Source: Sodiomyces alkalinus F11 (lineage: Eukaryota; Ascomycota; Sordariomycetes; Glomerellales; Plectosphaerellaceae). Taken from it: a DNA stretch of 64,000 nt. Position 1 is the first letter of the stretch; each line of letters starts with the position of its first letter. The translations under genes and the position numbers were made by a program. This document shows, in pieces, positions 1 to 10,353 of this stretch. The notes under the pieces are model-generated. The model was not told where the DNA came from, made no database searches, and was given only the letters and a program-made list of their open reading frames with translations. The stretch is taken from positions 4,977,015 through 5,041,014 of the forward strand of contig NW_021167080.1 in assembly GCF_003711515.1 (NCBI RefSeq). The letters run 5' to 3'.

Positions 1-161
1 ACAGTGGTGGCAAGAATGGTTCTGATGATGGTCGTCTTAGGAATGGGAAGGGCCCCCGCCAGTCTGCGAGCAGGACAAGTCCTCCCAAACCTCCAGCATC
101 GGCGACATCAAAGCCCGGGTTAGCACTCGTGGCGTACGGTTCTGATTCTGACGATGACTAG
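1..161 (+). CDS. 3' end of an unidentified gene (partial)
   Basis: An open frame enters at the left edge and ends at TAG 159-161. It encodes about 52 residues rich in Ser, Gly, Lys and Pro, and finishes with a short hydrophobic patch (LALVAYGS) followed by an acidic DSDDD tail. The composition is that of a disordered C-terminus. The acidic-serine tail after a short hydrophobic motif recalls nuclear or RNA-processing proteins, but no domain is visible, so no function is given. The gene runs towards TIM54, with a 385-bp gap between the two stop codons. Codon use fits the neighbouring genes, which supports the frame. Confidence 0.55.
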   Translation, partial: SGGKNGSDDGRLRNGKGPRQSASRTSPPKPPASATSKPGLALVAYGSDSDDD

Positions 162-546
162 GAGAGTCGGGGGTTCATGATGAGGTTCACACTTTCTGTT
201 CTGCGTTCAAGAGACAGACAGTAAATACCGAGTTGCTATACCAAGCTTACCCAAGTATTAATGCACGAAACAGTTGACAGAAGACGAAAAGGAATAGGAG
301 TACATGTATTTCGCCCTCCGGGCAAAGCCAATTGCTGTTCTAACAAGGCAAGGTAGCGTGTCTATGTTATTGGGTCTCACCCCCCACCCCCAGAAAACCG
401 TCGGTAACTACTAGTACAAAATTTGGGTGCCATCGTCATGGAAGACCATATCTAGCAAGGGGAAAGAAATGAATGTTCTACAAGAGTGCAGCGGGATGAA
501 GATCCATCGGTTCGGACCGGGAAGAAGCCGACGCAGTAAGTTGTCC
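162..546. other. Intergenic spacer between convergent 3' ends
   Basis: This stretch holds the 3' flanks of the partial gene and TIM54. It is less GC-rich than the coding sequence. No ORF, RNA gene or repeat is visible. Confidence 0.5.
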
Positions 547-2064
547 TCAAACAACCACGTCGTCAATGTTGCCAACGTTGGGGCCTTTGGGCTTTCCGTC
601 CCAAGCCTCAGCGCCCCAGCGATACAGCGATCGGAGATTCCCCTTGATCCATCCTTCGACCTCTTCCTCCGGGACGACAATAGCCCGGGCCCGCTGCTCG
701 TCCTCGGGACGCATCTCGAAGCGCCGCATACGCGAAGCGATGCGCGGATCCAGGACCATCGGGTTCGTCCACACCTTCTCCATGGGCAGCTTGCCGGCCT
801 TCTTGTGCTCCTCGTCGTCGTCCTCGTCGTCCGCTTCCGCCTTCCACACGCTCTTGATCCAGTTCTTCTCCTCCCATTCCAGGGCGAGTTCCTGCTCTCG
901 ACGCGCAGGTCGGTGGTCGTTGGAGGCGGCGGCTTCGGCTTCGGCCTCCTCGCGCCACTCGCGGTTCGCGGCGAAACAGGCGGAGGCTACTTGGCGGCCA
1001 ATGTCGTCGGCGAGGGCGCGGCGGTTCAGGAACCGGGCAAGGCGAGTAGGGGTGTTGAGGAAGCCGAGAATGTGGGGGAACTGCACGGGCGACGAGGGGG
1101 CGAAGCGGCCCGGGATGGCACGGGGCAGCGGGGAGTCGGGGTATTCGTCAGTGGTGTTATGGGGGAGCGGCTGAGGGGGCCTTTCGGGCTTCTTCTCCTT
1201 TTCCTTTTCCTTTTCCTTTTCCTTTTCCTCGTCCTCTTTCTTTTTGTCCTCGTTTTCGGACGATGGTGGCGGTGGTGGCGGTGGTGGCTGCAGGTGTGGT
1301 GGCAGATCGAGGGGACCCAACCAGCCCTCATGCAGGCCGCGAATGTACTCCTTCCACGTGTTGCGGCCGATGACAATGTCACCCGCCTCGCCGGTGTACT
1401 CGGGGATCTGATTCCTCCTGCGCACTTCCTCGCGGATGGCTTCCTCGGTAGGCTCGAGCAGCTCGTCTGGCTTCTCGTCGAGTCGGCGGCGGCGGCGGAT
1501 CCGTTCGGCTACGGCGGCGCGGACGTCGCCCTGGGCACGGCCTTGGACGAAGTCCCAGTCGAGGCCCGACGCGGCGAGCACGGGCTTGACGTATTCCAGG
1601 AAATGGTCCTGCGCTACGCGGACACCTTCGCCTGGCGGTGCGGATAAGATGATGGTGAGCTTACGGGGAAGCTGAGATGGGTTCGGCACCGGCTCGCTGG
1701 CCAGAGGGGCAACGGCGCGGGCCCACCGTGCCGTGGCACGCTTTTTCTCGCGTTTGTCGTAGATGATGGCGGCGGAGAGGGCGCCGGTCAGAGTGAAGAA
1801 GATGATCCAATTTCGTGATGGGAGTTTGCGCGGGAGACTCGGGAGGCCGAGCATACGGAATGCGGGATTCCTCTCCGGCACCTTGTAGCCAGCAGCAGAC
1901 GAGGACGGGGACACATTTGGTTTCGGAGTCGGGGAAGTGGCAGCCGCGGGCTGGAGGCGAACGTGAGCAGGTCAAATCGCATAAGTGGTAGGTAGGGTAG
2001 CAGAAGGCAGGGTTGGATGACTTACTGGCTCGGATGGGGTGGGGGGCGGTTTGGCGTCCGCCAT
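547..2064 (-). CDS. TIM54: Mitochondrial import inner membrane translocase subunit Tim54
   Basis: Tim54 is a subunit of the TIM22 complex, which inserts carrier proteins into the mitochondrial inner membrane. I build two exons, 2064-2026 and 1950-547 (intron 75 nt, donor GTAAGT, acceptor CCTCCAG), giving 480 residues. The start is the ATG at 2064 (MADAKPPP). Family hallmarks are NPAFRMLGLPSLPRKLPSRNW, a single membrane span at about residues 59-77, and the block LTIILSAPPGEGVRVAQDHF with the following YVKPVLAASGLDWDFVQGR. The C-terminal half ends with WGAEAWDGKPKGPNVGNIDD. A central low-complexity insert has a run of eight prolines and then KE repeats, encoded by a CCTTTT-type hexamer repeat on the plus strand (1195-1230). 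It is divergent from the SCJ1-like gene. Confidence 0.93.
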
Positions 2065-2667
2065 GGTGAGGGAAAGTTATAATTATCTTCTTAGAAAATA
2101 GATGGAGAAATAACCGTGAAGGATAATTGTAGAATATGTTATAGGTTGGATTGGCCTGGCCTAAAGAGGCGCAAGGTGAAGCTGATACCGAGTGCAAAGG
2201 TGCAAAGAAATGGCACAGAGGATGGACGACGAGTTTTTGCTAGAGTCCTGATAAGATAAGCATGTCCGGTACAGGTAAGGTCGGTCCTAAGGTGAGTCGG
2301 CTTGCTCTTTGTATGGAGTACCTTAGTCCCTGCCTTACATTACGTAGGTAAGGTATGTACAGAGTACAGCACTAGGATTACCTAAGGTGCTTTGGCCAAT
2401 AATGTACCGTGGATTTCGTAAGGTACTACACCATTATTGGAAAGCCAATTGTTAACACGTTGGAGCTTCACATTCCCTACCTCCGAATACCTTCTTGTCT
2501 CCCATGGCCCATATACCCATATAATCGTGTTCCTCGTCCTTCCCTCCCTTTCCCCCCTTCTTTTCTTCTTCCCAGCGGAGGTCTGGCTAACGGCCATCCC
2601 TTATTCCGTATATACATGCATGCTGGCCCTGCATCCATAAGGGTCGTCTGAGGGTCCAGTCGCAAAG
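2065..2667. promoter_or_regulatory. Divergent promoter between TIM54 and the ER DnaJ gene
   Basis: These 603 bp separate two ATGs on opposite strands, so both promoters must lie here. The stretch 2330-2400 carries palindrome-like words (GTAGGTAAGGTA, ATTACCTAAGGT) seen in many other spacers of the window. CT-rich sequence at 2530-2580 precedes the DnaJ start. No clear TATA box is visible. Confidence 0.45.
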
Positions 2668-4006
2668 ATGTTACACCGCGGAGCAGCCCTGCTGCTGCTC
2701 CTCCTCTGTATCGCCAGCGTTGTCCTCGCTGCGCGGGATTACTACGCAGTCCTTGGAATCGGGAAACAGGCCTCGGACAAGGAAATTAAGTCGGCGTACC
2801 GCAAGCTCAGCAAGAAATACCACCCAGACAAGAATCCGTATGTCATGTAGAAGGGAGAAGAGAAGAGGGAAAAAAGGAAGAAAAAAAAAAAGAAAAACTA
2901 ACAACTGGACTAAATGTAGTGGCGACGAAACGGCAAAAGACAAGTTCGTCGAAGTCTCGGATGCCTACGAAGCCCTCATCGATCCCGAACAACGCAGCAT
3001 CTACGACCGGTACGGCCACGAAGGCCTCAAGCAACACCAGACGAACAAGGGCGCCGGCGGCGGGCGCCACCACGACCCGTTCGACCTCTTCGCGAGCTTC
3101 TTCGGCGGGGGCGGCCACTACGGCCACCAACCCGGCGTGCGCATGGGCCCCGACGTCAACGTGCGGGTGGGCATCTCGCTGCGCGACTTTTACAACGGCG
3201 CCACGACCGAGTTCCGGTGGGAGAAGCAGCACATCTGCGAGGCGTGCGAGGGCACGGGGTCGGCCGACGGCGTGGTGGAGACGTGCCCGCACTGCCACGG
3301 CCACGGCATCCGGCTGATCAAGAAGCAGATCGCGCCCGGCATGTTCCAGCAGCTGCAGACCACGTGCGACGCCTGCGGGGGCAGGGGCAAGGCCATCCGC
3401 CACAAGTGCCCCGCCTGCCGCGGCGAGCGCGTGGTGCGCAAGGCCACGACGGTGACCCTCAAGGTCGACCGCGGCGCCGCGCGCGACGCCCAGCTCGTGT
3501 ACGAGAACGAGGCCGACGAGAGCCCCGACTGGGTGGCCGGCAACCTGGTCGTCACGCTGTCGGAGAAGGACCCCGACAACGACAACGACAACCCGGACCG
3601 CGTCGACGGCGTCTTCTTCCGGCGCAGGGGCGACGACCTGTTCTGGACCGAGCTCCTTTCGCTGCGCGAGGCGTGGATGGGCGATTGGTCCCGCAACCTG
3701 ACGCACATGGACGGCCATGTGGTGCGCCTCGGTCGCCCCCGCGGCGAGGTGGTGCAGCCGAACCATGTCGAGACGGTGGTGGGAGAGGGTATGCCCAAGT
3801 GGCACCAGGACAACGACAGCCCCTACCACGAGATGGAGTTTGGGAACTTGTACGTGCAGTATGTCGTGGTGCTGCCGGACCAGATGGAGGCCGGCATGGA
3901 GAAGGATTTCTGGAGTATGTGGCAGAAGTGGCGGAAGCAGGTCGGAGTCGACTTGCATCAGGATAGCGGGCGGCCGGAGAAGCCACCGGTACGCGATGAG
4001 TTGTAG
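2668..4006 (+). CDS. SCJ1: ER-lumenal DnaJ/Hsp40 co-chaperone (Scj1/DNAJB11 type)
   Basis: Type I J-protein that stimulates the ER Hsp70 (Kar2/BiP) in folding and degradation of secretory proteins. Exons are 2668-2837 and 2920-4006 (82-nt intron, donor GTATGT, branch-like CTAAC, acceptor AAATGTAG), giving 418 residues. Residues 1-22 form a signal peptide with a poly-Leu core. The J domain follows, with HPD at 52-54, then a Gly-rich linker and four CxxC repeats from residue 163 ([32 protein letters not shown]). The substrate-binding C-terminal region ends in RDEL, an HDEL/KDEL-like retrieval signal. Signal peptide and RDEL together place it in the ER lumen. Without splicing the frame closes at 2850 just after the J domain, which confirms the intron. 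Confidence 0.94.
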
Positions 4007-4230
4007 ATGCAATTTCTTTCTGGTCGGGCGTGCGGTGGTTTGTCTCTGTGTATAGGCAGGTGGACGTCTGTATGTACGAAGTAGGCCGTGTGGACGGTGC
4101 GTGTGGATGGTGCGCGTGGATGAAGAAGCAATGGAGCGAACCGGTTATCATGAAAGTATATGATAGAACGAGCTATATAGATTTGACCCTCTCTGCACAC
4201 AGGAAGGGGAAAAAGATGCCAAGTCGCAAG

Positions 4231-5193
4231 TTACTTGGTCAGCGTGCCGTAGATGTGAGGCAAAGGATGACACCAGGGTTCCGCAGGAGGCTGGACGAGG
4301 TCGATGTGTTCCCATGGTCCGACTGCCCTGAGGTGCTTTTCGGTATCACGGCACATCTCGCAGCCTCCGATGATGCGAGGCCAGAATAGATTGACAAATC
4401 GTTGATATAACGGCATGAACACGGTCCTCCTGGCCTTGACATGCTCGTAGACATACCACCGGCCCCCCCTTTTCAAGAACTTGTACAGCGCAGCGATGTT
4501 CTTCTCGGGGTCCGGGATGCTGCACCAACAGAGGATCGACACGATGCAATCGACGCTACCCTCCTCGATGCGGCCATCCCACTTGGTCGAGTGGCCCAGC
4601 TCCTCGATACCAACGGGCACGGCCTCGTAAATGCCTTCTAGCCCAGACTCGCGGACTCTGCGACGCAGCGCCGCATGCGAGGCCGGGTTGGGCTCGACCC
4701 CGTAAATTTTGGTGATGGCCCCTCCCCCGGTCTGGTCGTCGTCGGGCTGCGGTCTGCGCCGAGTTGCCGTCGTCGTCGTCGTAGCACAGTCTTCTTCTTC
4801 TTCGTCCCCACCAGCGCCACTCGCTATCCCGCCGGCTTCGGCTAGGACGTCAACCCACATGCCCGACCCGGCGCCGACTTCCAGGACGACGCCTCCGACG
4901 GGCGGTCCGGATTGCTGGTCCGTGGCTACGCCGTGACGAACGCGTCCCTGCAGGAGGGGCACGACACGCGGGGAAGAGGTTTTTCGGACTTCCGGCCCGG
5001 CGACGGCCCAGAAGCGACCGAACCACGCGGTATGGAAGCGCGAGGGGGATAGGAGGGTGGCGAAGTCCCCGGTGCGCAGGACGGAGAGGATGGTCCCCGG
5101 GAGGTGGGAGAGGGATTGGCCCATGAAGATGAAGGGGTCCGCGAGGAACCAGAAGATCTCCACCATGTGAGATAGAGTGGACATGGTGGGCAT
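4231..5193 (-). CDS. METTL7-like class I SAM-dependent methyltransferase
   Basis: Single-exon gene of 320 residues. The SAM-binding motif I is VVLEVGAGSGMW (about residue 100). It is followed by an acidic loop (VEPNPAS) that would hold the ribose, then DCIVSILCWCSIPDPEKNIAALYKFLKRGG, the motif spanning strands 4 and 5. The end PHIYGTLTK matches the terminal PHIYG block of METTL7/TMT1 proteins, which are ER or lipid-droplet-associated thiol methyltransferases. The N-terminal 45 residues contain hydrophobic stretches that could anchor it to a membrane. An insert between motif I and motif II is Asp/Glu- and Thr-rich. Two ATGs lie close together (5193 and 5184) and either could be used. The substrate is unknown. 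It is convergent with the DnaJ gene. Confidence 0.8.
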   Translation of the reverse strand: MPTMSTLSHMVEIFWFLADPFIFMGQSLSHLPGTILSVLRTGDFATLLSPSRFHTAWFGRFWAVAGPEVRKTSSPRVVPLLQGRVRHGVATDQQSGPPVGGVVLEVGAGSGMWVDVLAEAGGIASGAGGDEEEEDCATTTTTATRRRPQPDDDQTGGGAITKIYGVEPNPASHAALRRRVRESGLEGIYEAVPVGIEELGHSTKWDGRIEEGSVDCIVSILCWCSIPDPEKNIAALYKFLKRGGRWYVYEHVKARRTVFMPLYQRFVNLFWPRIIGGCEMCRDTEKHLRAVGPWEHIDLVQPPAEPWCHPLPHIYGTLTK

Positions 5194-5569
5194 GAAGAGG
5201 GGGAGAGAAAGATGGAACTTGTATTTTCGGCTTTTTAGTTGTGTTGGTCTTGTGGTTTTACTATTAGATCTTTATGTAGTTGACAAAGTGAGTGAGTGGA
5301 TAGATTCGGGCGGCATCGGGAATCGCAATCGGGAGCGGGATCGGGATCGGATCAAGGTCTGAATCGTGCGTTTCAATAGCTCCCCACATATCGCAGTGAA
5401 TTCAACACATACCAACTCCACACACCATGATGTGACATTAAAACATTAACAACCGCCGGACTGCACTACTAATATATACGTAGAATACAGAATCATGGGA
5501 GAGTGAAAAAGTGAACCAAGTGGCGCTCGTCTGCCAGTGTGGGTGTTGGTGAGAGGGGTTGAACGCATA
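5194..5569. other. Spacer upstream of the methyltransferase gene
   Basis: This holds the methyltransferase promoter and the 3' flank of the CSA-like gene. A short imperfect repeat of ATCGGGA-type units lies at about 5314-5350. Nothing else is recognisable. Confidence 0.4.
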
Positions 5570-7191
5570 TCAGCTGAAAGTAATCTGTCGACCCATGAGG
5601 CTCCTAAACGCATCATCGACAGCTTTCCTCTTGCGCGTCCGAGACTGCTCATCCTCCTCCTCCCCCGCCGTCGGGCCCTCGCCAGGATCGTCGTCCTCCG
5701 CCGTGCCGGGCAGTCGAGGCATCCAGGCTCTAATCTGACCATCGCTGTGCGCAGTGTACAGGGCCCCGAACGAGCTACCACCACCCATGACCACCCCCCG
5801 CCGGACCCCTTTCCCACCGGCCCCCCGCCAGACCATGTCGTTGGTCCGGTTCCTGACGTTCAGCCCAGCCGCATTCGTCGAGGAGTTGGGCGCGCCGATA
5901 ACCCTGAGCCGGGAGACGATGGTACCCTCGTGCAGGTCGAACACCAGAATCTCCTGCTCGTTGGCCCAGAAGAGAAGCTCGCCGCGGCTCGGCGTCAGGC
6001 ACGAAGGCGAGACGAACATGCTGGCCGTCCCGATCGGGCCCCCGTGGTGGCTCTGGTTCCGGACGACCGGCCCGAAGCTGGCGAGCGTGTTGGCCCCCGT
6101 GGCGGCATCCCAGACGCGGACCTGCTCGTCCAGCCCCGCCGACACGACGTACTGCCCGTCTTGCGTCCAGCACAGCCCGTTCACGCCGTCGTCGTGCGCC
6201 CTCGCCGCGGCCCGGAACCGCGGCCGGCTCGCGTCCCACCCAGACCCGGCCCCCGACGCCACGGCGTGGTCGTAGTGGTGCACCAGTCCCAAGCTGTCGT
6301 CCTGGTCCAGCATGCCGATCAGGGCGACGCCGCGGCGGATGTCCCACACGCGCACCCGGCCGTCCATGTGCCCGCTGGCCAGGACGTTGTCGTGCCGCGG
6401 GCTCCAGGCCACCGATAAGACGGCCCCGCCTTGCGAGGCCAGCGCCTGGACGGACGAGCCGGACCGGAGATCCACCAGGCGGACGGCCGAATGCCGAGTG
6501 GCGCAAGCTACCACGAGGTGGTGCCGGCGCGGACTGCTGGCGTGGGAGTAGATGAGGGACCCCAGGTCGAAGCTTTCGGACACGGTCAAGCGCTCGGTGG
6601 CCCAGAGTTTCAGGGACCGGTCGAAGGAGCTGGACAGAAATGCGTCGGCTTGGAGGGGGTGGAAGTCCAGGTGCGTGATGCCGTGGGTGTGGCCTGTGTC
6701 GTTCTCCCGGACGGCGCGGAGGACCTGGGCTCGGGGACGAAAGGTATGCGGGCGTCGAGGATTGCTGCAGTCGTGTAGATCCCAGACTCTGATAGCCCCG
6801 TCTGCACCTCCAGAGACCAGGCTATATACGAGTCTAGGAGGTTAGGAATTGATACAATGAGTGAAAAAAGGGAAAAGAAGAAAAAGAAGGAAAAGAAGGG
6901 AAAAAAAAAAAAAGAAGAGAAAAAAGAAGAAGAAAAAAGGCCAAAGGGATGTACTCACCAGCGTCCTTCAAACTCATCAAGGGCAAGGGCATTCACACCC
7001 ACGCGATGCGCCCACACCCGACTAACCTCTAGGGCCTCGACATGCCCACCTTCATCATCACCTGCACCTTCGCCATCAAAGCGGTGACGGGGGGCCGCAA
7101 CGAAGCTCCGGATCAGATTGTTGACGGTGCTCTTCTCGAGGACCTCCGGTCTGAGGTCACCGGTTGAGCGGGCATACAGACTGGACTGCAT
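5570..7191 (-). CDS. CSA/ERCC8-like WD40 protein (transcription-coupled repair)
   Basis: CSA is the WD40 substrate receptor of a CUL4-DDB1 ubiquitin ligase acting at stalled RNA polymerase II. Exons are 7191-6959 and 6821-5570, giving 494 residues. Similarity to CSA runs throughout: N-terminal ARSTGDLRP, GVNALALDEFEGRC joined to LVSGGADGAIRVWD, FLSSSFDRSLKLWA, VAWSPRHDNVLASGHMDGRVRVWD, and HDDGVNGLCWTQDGQYVVSAG followed by ANTLASFGP. It ends in a polar tail (KRKAVDDAFRSLMGR). At the intron end there are two AGs 12 nt apart. Only the distal one (TATATAG) keeps the frame; the proximal CTCCTAG would create TGA. The intron's pyrimidine tract appears as a long A/G run at 6863-6941 on the plus strand. 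It is divergent from the next gene. Confidence 0.9.
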
Positions 7192-7643
7192 TCATTGGAC
7201 TTTAATGATCCGGAAGTCTCGGCAATGGTTAGTTGTTTGGCCGTGTGAAAAGACGAATGTCTTGATGCCGTCTTTTGTTGTTTTGTGGGATGTGTTGTCA
7301 CGAAGGAGCATCAAGTAGGTACCTATTAAAAGGTAAGAAGGTAGGTACCTAGGTAGGTGGTGTACTGGATGATGTTGGAAGGTACGGACAGACAGTCCGT
7401 ACCTTCCTCACCGAGCACACCTGGATTCAGTACGTCAATGCGGAACTGGGCAAGGTACATGTACCTAGCGTTTGTGATTACCTAAGTAAGATCAAGCTGA
7501 TAAGATATCGGTTCGGACACAAGGTAACCACGACCCTCGAGTTGGAAGCCTTTGCGAGATTCGACATCAACAAGCTCCCTCAACCTCGGAAAAGGAAAAA
7601 GAAAAAGAAAGGACAAAGGAAGAAGAGGAAGAGAGATGCCGCA
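7192..7643. promoter_or_regulatory. Divergent promoter between the CSA-like gene and the 267-residue protein
   Basis: A 452-bp head-to-head spacer. Positions 7316-7365 are dense in GGTACCT and CCTAGGTAGG words, and 7375-7405 carry the near-inverted pair GGTACGGAC and GTCCGTACC. No TATA box stands out. Confidence 0.4.
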
Positions 7644-8447
7644 ATGACCAGGCAAAGACCATCTGCCAACATTCAGTCTCGGTCCCGCTCTAGGTCAGCC
7701 GATATCGCCGGCCAAGGGACCGCTACTGCCATTCACCATGATCCTCGCCTACGCCATCAACTGACCGTCTACGATGCCGTCGCAGGTCGAATCACCGCCA
7801 AACTCTCCAACAAAACCACCACCACAGGCGCCGCCGCCCAAGACGAATCCCAAAAGCCCACCGATGCCGAGCAACCGCCTAGGCTGCGGAAGGCGACAGT
7901 CCACAACCCCATCCTAGCCCCCGAAGAAGCCCTCTTCCGCCGCCCGGATGCCCCAGAACGCTACGCAGAGCACGACGTCTACATGGCCCACGACCGCGAC
8001 CTGCCACACCGCGACGTCCTGCCCGACAGCGACCTCCTCAAAGCCATACATCTATACGCAAGCCATTTCTACGCCGCGCTAAACGGGCCCGATGCCCGCT
8101 CCGTCCGCGTCGGCAGCCGCTCCGTTGACGAGGGAAGCATGGACGAGACGGCCCTCCTCGCCTTTGGTATTCTGTTGGAGGAGGCCGGTCGGAAAGCCCT
8201 GGGGAAGCGTGGCGACCTTGTCTTTACCGAGGGCCAGGAAATCGCTCCTCGTCGTGCCCCTCCCGTCGACCCCGAACCCATCGCGGATGGCGGCCGAGTT
8301 CGAGACGGACAACCACACACCGCAACCAGCCCGAGAGATGATGATGTCTCCGAACTGCGGCCTTTGAACACCGTGGGGTTCCAGGCCCATGGCACTTCCA
8401 GGCATCGTAAGAGACGCAAAGGTAGTTCATCCGGAGGGCCGTCATGA
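7644..8447 (+). CDS. Conserved-looking fungal protein of unknown function
   Basis: Intronless frame of 267 residues starting at the ATG at 7644 (MTRQRPSANIQ). The frame stays open upstream to 7542, but without an earlier ATG and through Lys-rich low-complexity sequence, so the 7644 start is preferred. The N-terminus is Arg/Ser-rich. The centre looks folded: ILAPEEALFRRPDAPERYAEHDVYMAHDR, then LPDSDLLKAIHLYASHFYAAL, MDETALLAFGILLEEAGRKALG and DLVFTEGQEI. The tail is basic (RHRKRRKG), suggesting nuclear location. I do not recognise the family. The helical LPDSDLLKAIHxYAxxFY block is the part to search with. It is divergent from the CSA-like gene. Confidence 0.72.
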   Translation: MTRQRPSANIQSRSRSRSADIAGQGTATAIHHDPRLRHQLTVYDAVAGRITAKLSNKTTTTGAAAQDESQKPTDAEQPPRLRKATVHNPILAPEEALFRRPDAPERYAEHDVYMAHDRDLPHRDVLPDSDLLKAIHLYASHFYAALNGPDARSVRVGSRSVDEGSMDETALLAFGILLEEAGRKALGKRGDLVFTEGQEIAPRRAPPVDPEPIADGGRVRDGQPHTATSPRDDDVSELRPLNTVGFQAHGTSRHRKRRKGSSSGGPS

Positions 8448-10320
8448 CGCTAAGAAGAAGAAAGAAGAGGGAAGAAAGAAAGAAAGAAAGAAAGAAAAAA
8501 GGGACCTAAAAGCCCATCCCTACTCCGTCGGAATCTCATCAGCTGAGGCTTGCATCGGGAAATGGTTCTCAAGGCTGGCCGAACAGCCCATTGGTCTCCT
8601 GAAAATTGCCTCTTCTAGGCTGCCTCCCTCCCGATGCTTTTCCTCAAGTCTGCGCCCCCCCGCCCCCGCGTTTCCGCAGCCAGCAGGTCTCCCTACTCTG
8701 GGATACTATACATATCATTGGAGCTGGTGCCCAACTGGAGCCTGAAATTCCGCGCTTGATGGTCGCATCCACTGCTCCACACGAACCGCAGCATCATTAG
8801 CCGAGCGGCAGATCAAGAAAGTGAATCGGTCCCTCCGATGGTGACCTCACTTGAGCATCCCGTCCCATGTATCGGGACATGGGCGGAGGCTCCGTACACA
8901 GCTTACACAGCAGATAGATCCCCCGCTTCCCAAAAGCAAGCTTTGCAGAGGGTCATGCGCTAGCGAGTTGTTCTAGCATCCATTGAGCGAGCGTATGACC
9001 CCGAAAACCTTACCCTACACCGGAGAGAGGAGAGAGCAAGGAGTCATGGACGGAAGGTGACCGGGCTTCTCGTTCCGCATTCGCATGAGCTGAGCCGTGG
9101 ACGGAAGCTTTTGTCATTCATGCCTGTGTCGAAACCTGCCACCAGCATCAACTGCCAACCCTCCGGGTGTGACGGGTGCTGGCTTACGATTACCGCCTTG
9201 CAAATCACTTAATCACGCTCTCCTACCAACAGTGAACCGTTCCTTCGGTGTCGACGGCATCACGTGAAACTTCAGCAAAGCGAACTGATAATAAACTTCG
9301 AAACGATGGCCGTGACGTAGCAATAAAAATCCCAAGCACGATGATCTCGACTGATGACTTCACCTGGCTGCTATCCTCTCCCGTTTCTTCTGACTACCTT
9401 GGGTAGATGATGAGCTGAGCTACTGTCTGACGGTTGGAGCAATGCAAACAGCAGGGCTCGGTCGAACGCAGGGAGTCGACCTTGGGCACTCTGATACTTT
9501 GATTCCAATACGCGCCATTGGACGTCACAGGGGGATGGGTTTCATTCAGTTTTCAAGTCGCCAGATGATCAATGAACATCCGAGGGCTCCTGTGCCTCTC
9601 CTTGTCCCATATTGACGTTTTCTTTCGATAATTATCAGTCCCAGGCATTGTCGTAAGTATTTCCTCGTCCATTAACCGTACATCGGCCCCTGCAGGGTTA
9701 TCCTTGTGTCCTTGTGTTGTTTCCACCACGGAGCAACACAAGGGGAGCACAATCACAATTCGCATAGGTTCCACGTGGCAAGCATGATAAACCCCCTCGA
9801 TATCGTGGAGGAGACGGAGGACGATGCCAGCAGCCAGCTCCTCCTTGATCAGGTTGGGGATAAATGGAACTGATATCATTTTAGGTATACGTAGGGCTTT
9901 CGTACCCGCTCAATCAACCCATGTTCTACGTGTAAACCACATCATCTGCGAAAATGTTGCATTTGGTCTTAGTTGCGTATCGGGATATTCAGGACATGCC
10001 GTGAGGTCTTGGTATCGAAACGTGAGGTCTCCCTATTAAATCCCCCAAAAAATCAAGGGCGAATATATATAATAGAGGTCTCCAGTCATAGCACAGGGAA
10101 TTACGACCTGCAACTTTTATTGGGTGGACGCGAGGTAGTATATACTCCGTAATTACCTATATAAGGTACCTTAGGGACGAAGTATAAAGGACGGGGTTCG
10201 GAGATAATAGACCGCGTCACGTCGAGCCAAAAGAAACAACCCCGCCCAGAACAGGTTGACCTGAGCTCGCGACCCGGCGCGCTTCAGGCGCCTCGAAAGA
10301 ATTATGCTGAAGTCAGGGAG

Positions 10321-10353
10321 TTGGGGAGGTTGGGGAGGTTGGGGAGGTTGGGG
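10321..10353 (+). repeat. G-rich 9-bp minisatellite (G-quadruplex candidate)
   Basis: Three full copies of TTGGGGAGG and a fourth partial copy ending in TTGGGG. Four G4 runs are separated by 5-nt loops, which meets the usual G-quadruplex consensus. It is not in a gene. Confidence 0.85.

Noticed and set aside
427..1647. 406-codon plus-strand frame antisense to TIM54
   Set aside because: It lies wholly over the TIM54 coding region and its composition (Val/Leu/Arg strings) is explained by GC-rich antisense codons. No domain seen.
2843..4012. 389-codon minus-strand frame over the DnaJ gene
   Set aside because: Antisense shadow of a clear DnaJ protein; composition dominated by His/Val/Ala.
7542..7643. 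Upstream extension of the 267-residue protein
   Set aside because: No ATG before 7644 in this frame, and the added sequence is Lys-rich low complexity.
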